From positions 1-64,000 of the forward strand of contig JAMDHS010000094.1 in NCBI GenBank assembly GCA_029717555.1: a stretch of 64,000 nt of DNA, in the 5' to 3' direction. Position 1 is the stretch's first letter; every line of letters starts with the position of its first letter. The notes below the pieces were generated by a model that was given only the letters and a program-made list of their open reading frames with translations, was not told where the DNA came from and searched no databases. Made by a program: the position numbers and the translations under genes. The DNA is from Peribolospora baueri (lineage: Eukaryota; Basidiomycota; Peribolosporomycetes; Peribolosporales; Peribolosporaceae). This document shows positions 46,988-57,217 of this stretch, piece after piece.

Positions 46988-48657
46988 ATGACCATCGACT
47001 CTTCACCGCACACGCGCATGACACGCTCCTCCGGTCGCCTCTCCCGCCGGGCTAACTCGTCAGAGGTACACAACTCCCCACGGAGACGATCTACGAGGCT
47101 CTCTTCTAAAGGCAGCCTTTCCCCATCTAACAGCGGAAGCGAGAGCGGTGGTGGTGGTGGAGGCGGAGCCGGCCACCGTCGGGTTGCCATTGACGGTCTT
47201 CCAGTTGACGGCACTGCTCGATATCGCTCCAATCGTGCTGTGACTCCAGTGGCAACGGCGGCGGGGGCAACCAACGGGCATGCGTCTCCTATGCCAAATG
47301 GAATGCCATTGTCAGATGGACACGGCGAATCTGGCAGTCCGACAAAGAAGGGAAGAAGGGTGGCGAGGAAGGCGAAAAAGCCCGCCTCGGCGCCGGCACA
47401 ACAGAAGAGCTGGGAAATTCCGAGAAAGATATTTCATTCATCCATAGGTGAGTGTTGTATACTTACAGCCGTCTGTTTTCTGCTCTACCTGCTTGTTTTA
47501 TCTGCAAGCAGACTTGCTGAATATGAACCGTGTTGCCATCGTTCCCATCTCATCACATCACATCGCTCAGGCTTCGTAGTCTTCTACCTCTATATCACAA
47601 AAGCACCCCTGCTGCACATTCAAGTCGTCCTCATCGTTGTACTGTTGTGCGTGGCGTCAGCCGACCTTCTCCGTCTCAACCATCGCGGCTTCGAAAGGGT
47701 GTACGAGAAGGTCCTTGGCTTCTTGATGCGAGAGAGCGAAAAGGTGAGCTTTCACTTATCTATCCCAGACATTAACAGACGCCATGGGGAACAGCGCGAA
47801 CAGGGTGCGCAGGGCGCTAACATCTCCTCTGCGCTCTTATTATGAACGCAGACTAAAACCAACGGCGTCGTCTACTACCTAATCGGATGCGTAACCGCAC
47901 TATACTTATTCCCGCGCGACATAGCCAGCGTCAGCATCATGATTCTCTCTTGGTGTGATACTAGCGCGTGAGTATTCACATCCAGTGTTAGGGCCTCGGT
48001 CCTGCCCGAACCGATATGGTGACGAAGCAAGCTCTGCAATGAGCCTTGGGCAAAAATAACTGACTGGCTATCTCTCGTTTTCGTCCCGTCGCGCACAGTT
48101 CTGTTTTTGGTCGTCTCTTTGGCCGACATACTCCTGCCCTTCCCTCCCCTCCTTTTGCCGCTCGCAAGTCCCTGGCAGGCACCCTGGCAGCCATGAGTAT
48201 GGGTGCGCTGACCGCCTATTTCTTCTGGGGCACCAAGGTCGGGCCAATAGGCGAGCTGGCTGGGGACCTTTCATGGGCGTCGTCGGGGGGCATCAAGGCC
48301 GGGTTGAGCCGGTTCGATACTGGTGCGGGGTGGAGCGACGCGGCAACGCTGGGTTCTGAAGCCATCGGCGTCGCCGCCGGTGCTTTGCCGGACGGCACCA
48401 GTCGATGGGTCCTCGCTCGTGTGCTTGGGTCTCTCAGCCTGGGAGGCAGGATAAGTGCCATGGCAGAGAGCCCGCGCATACCGCTCCCGCTCCCAATCCT
48501 TAGCATCGCCACCGGTGTTGTAGCAGGCGTCGCGGAGGCACTCGATGTCGGCGGAGCGGACGACAACCTCACCTTGCCCATCCTAACCGCCGTCGGTGTG
48601 CGCGGTTTCTTATGGGCCTGGGGAAGGGGCTGGGCTTGGTGGCATGGACTTGCTTGA
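46988..48657 (+). CDS. DGK1: CTP-dependent diacylglycerol kinase
   Basis: ER/nuclear-envelope enzyme that phosphorylates diacylglycerol to phosphatidate using CTP. Exons 46988..47447, 47571..47743, 47852..47967 and 48099..48657 give 435 residues. Residues 1-150 are Ser/Arg/Gly-rich and probably regulatory. The membrane domain begins at WEIPRKIFHSSIGFVVFYLY and contains GFLMRESEKTKTNGVVYYLI, the signature SWCDTSASVFGRLFG, SLAGTLAAMSMGALTAYFFW and the C-terminal EALDVGGADDNLTLPILTAV. All conserved blocks of the CTP-transferase family are present. A Gly/Leu/Ser-rich stretch of about 60 residues is inserted before the last helices. An upstream in-frame ATG at 46748 would add 80 residues; I prefer 46988 because the upstream stretch looks like leader sequence. 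Confidence 0.9.
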
Positions 48658-50328
48658 TATGACTTGGATCAGTTGCCTTTCGTCCAACGATTTCCCGGTA
48701 GCGCTGTGTCAGCTCCCCCACTTGGTTTCGGGCCTTCACAGTGGACGGTCATTTTATTGACCGTCCACCTCTCTCCCTGATCTTCTTTTTGTTGTGAGGA
48801 CGGTCGCGCTACCCGAACGTCATTATGATACCATACGTCTGTAGACGCTGCTTCCTGCCGTCATCGACTCCTCCTTTGGACCATGTCGATTCATCCTCAT
48901 CCCTTCCAGTTTCCTGTTCATTATGGTTACATTCCGCCCCGTTTCGTCTTTTCTCGCCTCCCTGGACCTGCGCTGCTCTATAGAATGAACCAATCTACAC
49001 ACTCCACCCTCTACCTTTTCCTTCGCTCAGGCCATGGAAATGACAGACGAACACGGAAACTGACAACTGTTCTGAAGGCCCCTTTGGGTGCTTGTCCTGC
49101 CCCTTGATAGCTGTGATAGATCTGCGTTCCATCTCTAATCATATTGCAAACGTTTCTCCTCGTGGTCAGGTCAGCAGATGAGACATTATACAGGTGACGA
49201 GAAAAAGGCACCTAGCCCGTCCCGTCTGCTGTTCTCGCCTTCTTGACACAATAAACCGTTGTTAGTAGCACAGGTCTCGGCGCGCCGGACGTGGGACGCA
49301 ATGACTTGTTTCATTCAGGCTCGCTCTGAGAGCGAGAATCCCTTGAAGAGAAGCGGCACCTGTATGAACCCCTGCGCTCTCGATTGCGATCCTGTCGAAC
49401 ACCATCACTGTAGATTCACCTTAGCTAACAGTTCAGCCGCTCTGTAAGCGACATTCCAACAGGTTATGAGCCCAGTTGCGAATCGGAAAGTTTCAAGAAG
49501 CCCGTGCGGCCGATTCGTAACTGAGCTCATAACCTGTTGGAATGTCGCTTACAGAGCGAGCTTCTTGAAACTTTCCGATCGTAACTGGGCTCATAACCTG
49601 TTGGAATGTCGCTTACAGAGCGGCTGATCCTGTCGAACACCATCACTGTAGATACACTTAGCTATTGTCTCCAAGTTTCCTACCTCTACGGTCGGTCTCT
49701 TCCACTGTCCACGTGTCCTCGGGCATGCTGGTGAAGACCTATGAAAATAGGGAGGGGGAATACAAATGAAGGGTACCACTCGGTCAGCTTGCCCTGACTT
49801 ATATATATGCTGTCCCACCCAGCTCCGACATTCACGACCCTCTCTCCACCGGCGAAGGGAGATTCAGAAAGCGCCTAGCGTATAATGGCGCCCATGCAAA
49901 ATGGTTATCAGCAAAGCCGTAAGGCTCGTGACTGGTGCCAGCAAATGTTTCATCCTTTTTTTTCTGCTCCTTCGCCGGTGATCCAGGCCCTCCCTTCCCT
50001 TCTGAAAACCAGCTCTCGGACAATCGGACGGAGAGGACTCACCGGAATGAAGCAGGACATGATGGAGAAGAAGAAGAAGAAAAAGACCATGGCGCTCTTT
50101 GGAAAATCCTTTCATAAAGAGTGATCCGCCTGTGTCCGCCTGTGTCCGTACACCGCTGTGCAGTCAACTACCGCAGCTCGGATGCTCGATTCGGTTACCC
50201 GTCTCGTCTATTCAAGTTGACACTAAAGTATGTACAGATGCGATTGGGACAGACGAGGTACGTACGTATACAGGACGTACGATGCTGCTGTTGCGACGAC
50301 GAGAGCGGAAGAGAGGTAGATGGCACTA
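48658..50328. other. Intergenic with an embedded hairpin element
   Basis: About 1.67 kb between convergent genes DGK1 and the mannosyltransferase. Apart from the hairpin element at 49388..49664 I see no gene; short frames on both strands lack features. Confidence 0.55.
49388..49664. repeat. MITE-like hairpin: 66-bp inverted arms flanked by a 40-bp direct repeat
   Basis: Arm 1 (49434..49500) and arm 2 (49561..49626) are inverted copies that match almost base for base, ending in cagccgctctgtaagcgaca and its complement. The 60-bp loop holds a third, shorter copy (about 49512..49558) in the same orientation as arm 2. Outside lie direct repeats of 'gatcctgtcgaacaccatca' plus about 20 more bases at 49388..49427 and 49626..49664, which overlaps the arm 2 end by one base. 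No transposase. It could be a non-autonomous DNA transposon or the scar of repeated fold-back duplication. Confidence 0.75.
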
Positions 50329-52544
50329 TCACCACGGTCGCGAGTTGCGCACACGCCACCACTGCGAGGAGCGGAGGGACTTCGTCAATAGGTAGATGGG
50401 AGGCAGAAGAAAGACAGCGAGGCGGTCGCTCACCTGTGTCATGCAGCTGTAGCCGTCGAGGTCGAACGACGAGCCAGGGTCGCAGCTGCACTTTCCGTTG
50501 TCGTGGAACTGGGCCTTGTTCTGTGGACAGTGACGGTAAGGTAGATGGTAATAGGCAATGTCCTCGAACTGGTGAATCCGGCTCGAGTCGAGGAAAAGCG
50601 CAGCGGCGATGCTATGCACGGGAGCGTCTCCCCAGCGCTGAAAGAGGAAGAAGAGGACAGGTCAGCATACGCTCCTTATTCACATGGGCGAATCGCTCAC
50701 TCACCTCGTAAAAGAAGCCGCCGGCCTTGTCGAGGTGCTCGAAAAAGTCGTTGTACTGCTTCGACCGCCAGAAACGAAGGTCGCCGATCTCAAAGTTGGA
50801 CCAGAAGTGACAGAGATTGTACCCGGGTTCCAAACCACGCTGGGGCTCGTCGGTCATAAAGTAGAGGCTGTTTTGGCGTGCAATATAATCGGGATGCTTG
50901 GCCGCGAACTGGCGATGGAGAGTTAATGGAAGGGGTCAGTGGATGGTTCCACCGAGCTATCTCGATCACCAGCGCTCACCTTCTTTACTTCGCTCCAAAG
51001 CGTCGGAATCGTAGCCTCATACTCGTACATGGCAATGGTGAAGCCGTAGGTCTTGTTGTTCATCGCCATCTACCGAAAGAGGGGGGGGAGAAGGGGAGGA
51101 CGGGCGTTCTCGGTCAGTATCTGAACATTCCAAAGCGAAACGAGCATCATACTCACAAAGTTGCTGAAAACAGACAAGAAGACAATCAATATCCGGCGAT
51201 GCGGAAGGGCGTGAGGATGAAAAAAAAAAAAAAAAAAAAAAAAACGCGGGACGTCAGTTTGGCCGCGGCCCGTCTGACATTCTCGGCTCCCGCCTCGCTC
51301 GCCCATCAACGCACAAGACGTCATAGTCGACATCACAGTCCAGCTCGATGCCCGGCTCGACACGCCAGTAGTAGTCAAGGTCTTTGAGCAGCTCCTGGCG
51401 ATAGAAGAAGCCAGAGTTGTACCGACTGGTGTAAGATGCAGGGCGGATATGTGCGGCGACGACGGCGGAGGGAGGTGTAGCGTTTTGGGAGAAGTGAAAT
51501 TTCAGAGCCGGAAAGGTGGCGTGAAGAAAACGCCTCGGTGAGCATCCATCGTTCATCGTTCTGCGGTCACGATGCTGTGTTCGATGCAGGTGAACGACAG
51601 TGGAATGCAGGAAGAAAGCTTACCACATGTGTCGATAGCTCTCGCTCGCTGTTGAGACAAGAAGTCAATGTCGAGAACTGAACTAAACAGGAGGATCACG
51701 GCTGACAACTTACATCCGTAGATGATATCGGCCATATCCTTTCTCGTCTGCGCCGCCTTTTCCTGATCTATCCAATCAGGGTAGGACCAGTGCTCCTTAG
51801 GGACGAGGCTGAAGTAGACGGGCGCGCGCGTCATCTTGCGTACACCGGCCTTGAATTCTTCTGTGAAAGGCTCATTGTTCTGTATGGGGAGGAGATGGAC
51901 GGGTTGCTTTGAATGACGGCAAGAAGTAGGATGAACAGTGGGGACGACTCACGAAAAAGTACCACGGGTAGTCATACTTGCGGTTAAAGCGGTCCTCCAC
52001 GTTCTTCATGCTCTTCTTCATGTCCTCGAGCTCGCTGTTGCGGACCTAGAGACCGGCCGTAAGGAACAGGGATCAGCAGGTAGGCCGGGTGGGCACGCAG
52101 GTACGGTTCTCGCCGTTGGGGTCATTCACCGCGCTCGCTTAACCTATGACATGATGTTGAGATACTCACCAAGACGACAAATCCAGCCTTTTGCCTCGGC
52201 GCGGTGTTGGCCTGGGCAGGGACGAAGCTAGGCGGATAGATCAAACCGGAATCCTTGTCTTTGATTCCCCAGTCGACCAGGCTCTGGTCGGGCGCCGGGC
52301 CTGTATAGCCGGCGTACGCCGGATCAATGGGGCCTAGGCCTTCCTCTGGCTGATATCCGGGGTGCCATGGGACGATGGCTCCAAATCCGGCTTTCGCGCG
52401 ATTGAAGGTAGAGGTGAAGACGGCGGGCGGGGAGGAGAAGATGCTGAAGAGGATGCAGATGACAATGAAGCCGGTTGCGAAAAGGGTGCTGAGCGTGTGC
52501 GTGCTGGTGCGAGGGAGCGCCGAGGGGGCGGGAACGATGGCCAT
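50329..52544 (-). CDS. KRE2/MNT1-family alpha-1,2-mannosyltransferase
   Basis: Golgi GDP-mannose-dependent enzyme that extends protein-linked mannans (GT15 family). The start at 52544 gives a type II topology: a short cytosolic tail, then membrane anchor [19 protein letters not shown]. Family blocks in order: [81 protein letters not shown] (metal/donor site), [40 protein letters not shown] (catalytic region), [40 protein letters not shown] and [16 protein letters not shown]. The last short exon ends [10 protein letters not shown]. About nine exons; one intron carries a 25-nt A tract. Which of several paralogues this is cannot be told from one copy. Confidence 0.9.
51220..51244. repeat. 25-bp poly(A) tract inside an intron
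   Basis: Twenty-five consecutive A on the plus strand, so poly(T) in the sense of the mannosyltransferase gene, within an intron between the [10 protein letters not shown] exon and the exon with YEYEATIP. It may act as an extreme polypyrimidine tract or be a simple slippage repeat. Confidence 0.9.
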
Positions 52545-53299
52545 GACGAGGAAATGGTTGAGAGTCGACCGTTGGCGGCGAGACGAGTTGCGGTGGGCGT
52601 TGGATGGGTGGAGCGCACACCTGGTCGATCTTCTTGTTTCTCCAGCCGCAAGTGAGCGGTGAAAGCGCAGCGCAGGTGTGAATGAATTGGGGGGCGAAGC
52701 GCAGCTCGCAATAGATGAAAATGAAGAATGAAGGGGAAGCGATGCGGGAGGATGGAATGAAGACAAGAGGATGATGATGGACGACGGTGGCAGTCAAGGG
52801 AGTTCGTCGGGAACGAGGTTGGCGGTGAGACTGGTCGTCCAGGAGAGTGCCTTGGTACAGTCCGCTGGGGTACAGTCGCACGTAGTCCAGACCAGTCCGG
52901 GCAGCCGTGAAGAATGGAAAAGAGAAGACAGACTAAAGGAGTCTGTGGGAGGAGAAGGTGAGATGGTGGCGGTGGTGAGGAGTAAGCCGGTGGTCAAATT
53001 GGCGTTTCGCCCGCGGTCGAACGGGCCCGAAGCAATGACGATTAAAATGCGCTCCCGCCCAGCCGCCCGGGTTCGCTCGCACACACGCCATGATCGTGCG
53101 GAACAAGGGGACGGGAGGGGCCGGAGGAGGCAAACGGCCGCCAAGGCATCCTCATGATCCTTTCTTCACACATGCAAGCCCGAGTTTTCTTCTTTCATCG
53201 CCAGAAGATGATCTTCCGACGTCATCTGCGCCCCAGGAGTTCGTGCGACCCGTGACTGCGGCGCAGCCCGCTAGCGTCCAGCCTGGCGTCAAGGTATGA
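52545..53299. promoter_or_regulatory. Upstream region of the mannosyltransferase
   Basis: About 750 bp between two divergent models. A frame 53090..53299 with Ser/Pro/Ala-rich residues could be a 5' exon of the weak gene downstream, but a TGA separates them unless an unseen intron lies there. Confidence 0.4.
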
Positions 53300-54102
53300 A
53301 TGGAGACGAAGATGGCCTTCACGACAGAGGGCAACCAGGCTGAGCAGAGGCACCCGCCGATTGATAGACGATATCAGAGACCCCCCGTCCCTCTTCGGAT
53401 CGCAGGGCGAGTCAATGTGACCGTCGCACCTGTGCTGCCAACCAAACGACAGCCCGGACGGAAGACACTCGCTGCGAGCGGTCAAGCGGCCTTGCCAACG
53501 TAAGCAAGGAGGACCGCAAGTGCCTTGGCAAGGTCATTTTTTTCGTGCATCTGCGGCTTTCTTGCTGTCACTCTCCCATCATTCCCGATCCGTTTCGTCG
53601 GCCGTAGGCGTGGTCTCGTCTGCGTGCAGGCGGCGGTGTATGACGAGGGCCACAGTCAAGAAAAGCCATTCCCTTCAAACGGCACCTGCGTCTCACCGGC
53701 GTGCCCTGGCAGAACAACGTTCAAGACTTCGCCGCGAGGCCATTTCTTCGTCCTTTGCCGGCCTGGCTGCTCCACGGATGCCTCCACGATGTGAAGTGCA
53801 CGCGCCTTCTTCGTCACCGGTTGCTCCTCAAATTCATCTGCCCAATCACTTCGAGGGTGTAGACGAGGCCCTGCAAACCATCTTTAAGGTCCGTACCTCG
53901 CTGTCCGAGTCAAGTCTACCACCTTCTCTTGCCTTCTTTTGCAGTAAAGCTATTAGAGTTTTACTTGTCACCTGCGCGTTTTCGACAGGTGAAAGCCGAT
54001 GCTCTCAACAACGCTCTGGGCGAGAAGGCTCTTTCGAGTAAAGAAAATGTTTGTGTTATTCGTGTTTCGGCGAAAGAAGTATCAGTGGCAGTGGTGTTGT
54101 GA
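53300..54102 (+). CDS. Weakly supported gene, function unknown
   Basis: Not recognised. Three exons fit by phase: 53300..53499, 53630..53888 and 53989..54102, giving 190 residues that start METKMAFTTEGNQAEQRHPP and end SAKEVSVAVVL. The product is basic and Pro/Arg/Ser-rich in its first two thirds; the last part (IHLPNHFEGVDEALQTIFKV, then KADALNNALGEKALSSKENV) looks like a folded helical segment spanning the last intron, which is the best sign that this is coding. No domain, signal peptide or membrane segment is seen. The start could lie further upstream. It may also be a remnant. Confidence 0.35.
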
Positions 54103-54559
54103 CCCAGCAAACGAAAAAAAAAGAAAGACGGCGAGAGCGAGTGGCTGTAATCGCCGGCGGGCCCGCACCCTCTGGTTGCTACCCATGCCCTCTAGAATAC
54201 CCTCAATCAGCGAGTATTCCGACGTCCTTCTCCCCCGCAGCTCATCTCAACTTCCACCCCTTCCATCCCCCGCATCCGCAGGTCGTAAACGCAGGCAAGA
54301 GTCCAGCAGCAGCGACTGCACCGCAGCCTTGGCCGCAAAACCAGGGTTAGTATGGCATCGGCGGCTGCTCCAACGGGAAGCCTGAAGAGGCCTGTTGCAC
54401 ACGAGCGACAGTGCTTAAGAAAATGAAGGAGACTTGAACTTAACGAAAGGTGCTTGCGTGGTGGATGTGGTGGACGAGGCAAATTGGGAGATGGCACGCT
54501 AGGCTGTTGCTGGAGTGAAGAAGAGGGCAACGGCGCTCAATAAAATGGAAGATCCAGTG
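54103..54559. other. Intergenic before the retroelement fossil
   Basis: About 455 bp; no gene or repeat recognised. Confidence 0.45.
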
Positions 54560-55112
54560 GGAGCGAGGCAGAATCGACTACTGAGGCGAGTCCGCCCGGG
54601 CAAGAGGCGAATTCGATTGAACTAGAGGCGAGTTCGAACGACGCCGAGCTCTGCATCGTCGCCTCGGGCACCTCAGCCTTAAAGCGATCAAAGCCGTCGA
54701 GGTGGCTGAAGGAGTCAATATTGCTGATTCGACGCTTGGGACCTGTGAAGCGTGCATCAAACCCAGATCCATGCGAGATCCCTTCACTAGCACACACCAA
54801 AGAGCGACGAGGCCTTTGGAGCTCGTCCATTCCGACGTCTGCGGCCCTATCGCACCTCGTGCCATCGATGGAGCAACCTATTTCGCAGTCTTCATCGATG
54901 ACAGGACGACGATGACGTTCGGACACACTCTGAAAGTAAAGAGTGACGTAGCAGTGAGCGTCAACGAGTTCGTTGCGCTCACTGAGACTCAGAGTGGACG
55001 GACAGTCCAGTGCATCCGTACCGACGGCGGCCAGGAGTACGGCAGCGCCAGCCAGTTCATGAAGGAGAAGGGAATCCTTCATGAGACGACGCGAAGCCCT
55101 TCCCCCCATTGA
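54560..55112 (+). mobile_element. Ty1/Copia LTR-retrotransposon fossil (integrase fragment)
   Basis: A fragment of a Copia-type pol region in plus orientation. It shows the end of the GAG-pre-integrase zinc-binding part (CEACIKPRS) and the start of the integrase core (LELVHSDVCGPIAP, YFAVFIDDRT, RTDGGQEYGS). No capsid region, reverse transcriptase, RNase H or LTR is recognisable around it, so only a small part of the element is left. It is clearly broken. Age cannot be judged without related copies; the still readable core suggests it is not extremely old. It abuts the end of the hydrolase pseudogene. Confidence 0.88.
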
Positions 55113-55123
55113 CTGTGCTGACC

Positions 55124-56110
55124 TTAACCAATGTTCTCTTCGTGCTCTAGCAGGTCCATGGCACTCCTCCTACCTATGGGCCTTGATGCGGAAGCCGTCC
55201 ATTGATCCCCCTCTACTGCCGTCTCCCACGAGTCACACGACATGGTCAAGTCCACCCAAGGCTGGAGACGCACGATCACAAGAACGTCAGTGGGGGCGAG
55301 GTGCCAAGGAGAGCAGATGACGCCTGGAAACTCACGCTCATAAGAATCGCACCACTGGGAAACTGGAATGCACAATCCATGAGGAGTGTCAACATGGCCA
55401 GCGCCAACCCTCGTCCGGCACTGTAAGCAGCTACGACTACGTCTCGGGGTTCGATCCGAGGTCCCTGATGAGGTAGAAGTAGCCGGAGAGACAGTCGTGC
55501 AGCGCCCGGGAATCACCATCTCCCTTCCAAGTACACCGAGTTTCGTCTCCTAGCGATCAACTACCGCCTCGCGCCGAACACTCCCAGGGGACGGTGTGTG
55601 TCGTCGCGGACGTGACGTAGTACTGGAGGAAGGGACGACGGAAGCTTGATCAGTTAACGACGCCGCCCCACCCGCGAACAAGGTCGTCGGCCCCCTCACC
55701 ACCATGAAGATAGAGAATGACCTTCTGCCTCTTCTTCTCCTTCCCATTCTCTCTCCATTGTTTCTGCATCCTCCTCCATAGCCTTTCGTCCACGTCCCAG
55801 TCCGCGGTGACCTCCCTGCTCCCGTCCTTCTTGTCATCGAATTCCTTCAAGATGCCGCCCCTCCTTCGTCCTTGCTCTGTCTGCCGCGCCCGCCCGACAG
55901 CTCGAGCGGTCTCCACCGCGTTCCTCTCCCACCTCGTACACGGCGACCGGAGATCGTCGTGCGACATCGAGATGTCCCTGTTCACCGCCTTCATGCGCGG
56001 CGTGGCTTCCTACTCCCACCTCACCGACGTCAAGACTGTGCGCTCGTTCGTCAACTTATCCTCGCTCATCCCTCCCCGTCCCAAGGACGCCATCTTCACC
56101 CCAGTCAGCA
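55124..56110 (-). pseudogene. Broken alpha/beta-hydrolase (DAC/steryl-acetyl-hydrolase-like) gene
   Basis: Host serine hydrolase pieces on the minus strand in the expected order: WRENGKEKKRQKVILYLHGG (oxyanion HGG, about 55690), YYVTSATTHT (about 55593..55622), ALHDCLSGYFYLIRDLGSNP (about 55446..55504), GLALAMLTLLMDCAFQF and, after an intron, PWVDLTMSCDSWE. The block between the second and third pieces, SKYTEFRLLAINYRLAPNTP, lies on the plus strand at about 55505..55592, so a segment of about 90 bp is inverted. The nucleophile motif expected as GDSAGG reads YSAGRG after a frame change, so the catalytic Ser context is lost. The C-terminal part with the catalytic His is absent; the gene stops next to the Copia fossil. 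Confidence 0.75.
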
Positions 56111-57217
56111 CGCAGCTTGAGGGGAAGCAATGGCGAGACGACGCAGCCGTGCAGACGACTCACCCTGTCCTGCAAAGAAGGGCACATATTGCCAAGCGTC
56201 CCTCAGAGCCAAAGGCCGGAACTGCCTCTGAGGGACGCTGGGTCGACACGCGAGGAGGGGGGAGAGTGGCACCTCAAGGAGTGCCTTGCTCAAGGCATGA
56301 ACGAGCCCCTCTATCCTATCAAGATAGTCGTCAACACAGGGTCTAGCCTGCGGCCACCGATAAAATCCTGCACCCTGACAAAGAGCTGGAGATGGCTCCA
56401 AGGACAATTGAGGATGACCACGAGTCGAGCTAGCCGAGCGAAAACATTTGGGTTACATTTTGTGGGAGAAGCAAGCAAACAAGTAGGAGAGAATGGTTCC
56501 GGATGGAGTGGCCTCAGTATCGAGTTTCATTAAGCTGTTTTATGACAGCTCAGAATGTTAGTCACCCGTCAACAAACCCCCACTGGTTCACATAGGTTGC
56601 AGTCCGGCCAATTGGACATGACTAAGAGAGAAAGCGGGAAAAAAAGATGGAAATGGAGATGGTTGCGCAGATGTGGAAGGATGACAGGTCGGACTAGTAA
56701 GTCTGAGAATCGAAGCAGCTTTCAACCTCCTGACCTGGATGAGAAGCCGGCATGGAGGCTGGCCGGAAGCTCAGTGCAATTCCACGCAGGTAACAAGGGA
56801 GGGAGAGCCAGAGCAAGTGGTCTGTGCTGACCACCGCCGGCAGCTGCGGCGCGAGATGGGCATGGCGGACCCGGCAAGCGCGGGTGGGTTCTCCACTGGA
56901 GGCGGTTGGCTGCCCTCAAACATAATTACCTCTGTCGTCCATGGTCACTCATCGTGTACTAGCGGGCACCACACGCCCCCAACGCTTCGTCATCCTCCTC
57001 AGAACAATATCGAGACCCTATTCCTGGAATGACATAGGTAATGATACATTGTGCGACGCCGTCTACTCGCCGGTTTCAGCTGGTCTTCGCCGACGATTCC
57101 TGCCGAGTCGCTCCGAAAAGACGATCACTAAGATACGAGCCATTATACCGTGCTGTGTTCTCACCACGACATTGAGCACAGAGAGGCGGCTGACCGCATA
57201 CCCCGTCTCAAGCTCCA
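56111..57217. other. Intergenic, no gene recognised
   Basis: About 1.1 kb between the hydrolase remnant and the transporter 3' end. Frames of up to 143 codons show no features. It may contain further debris of the hydrolase 5' end or its promoter. Confidence 0.5.

Noticed and set aside
49388-49664. CRISPR-like array
   Set aside because: Copies are inverted, few, and in a eukaryotic genome; a fold-back element fits better.
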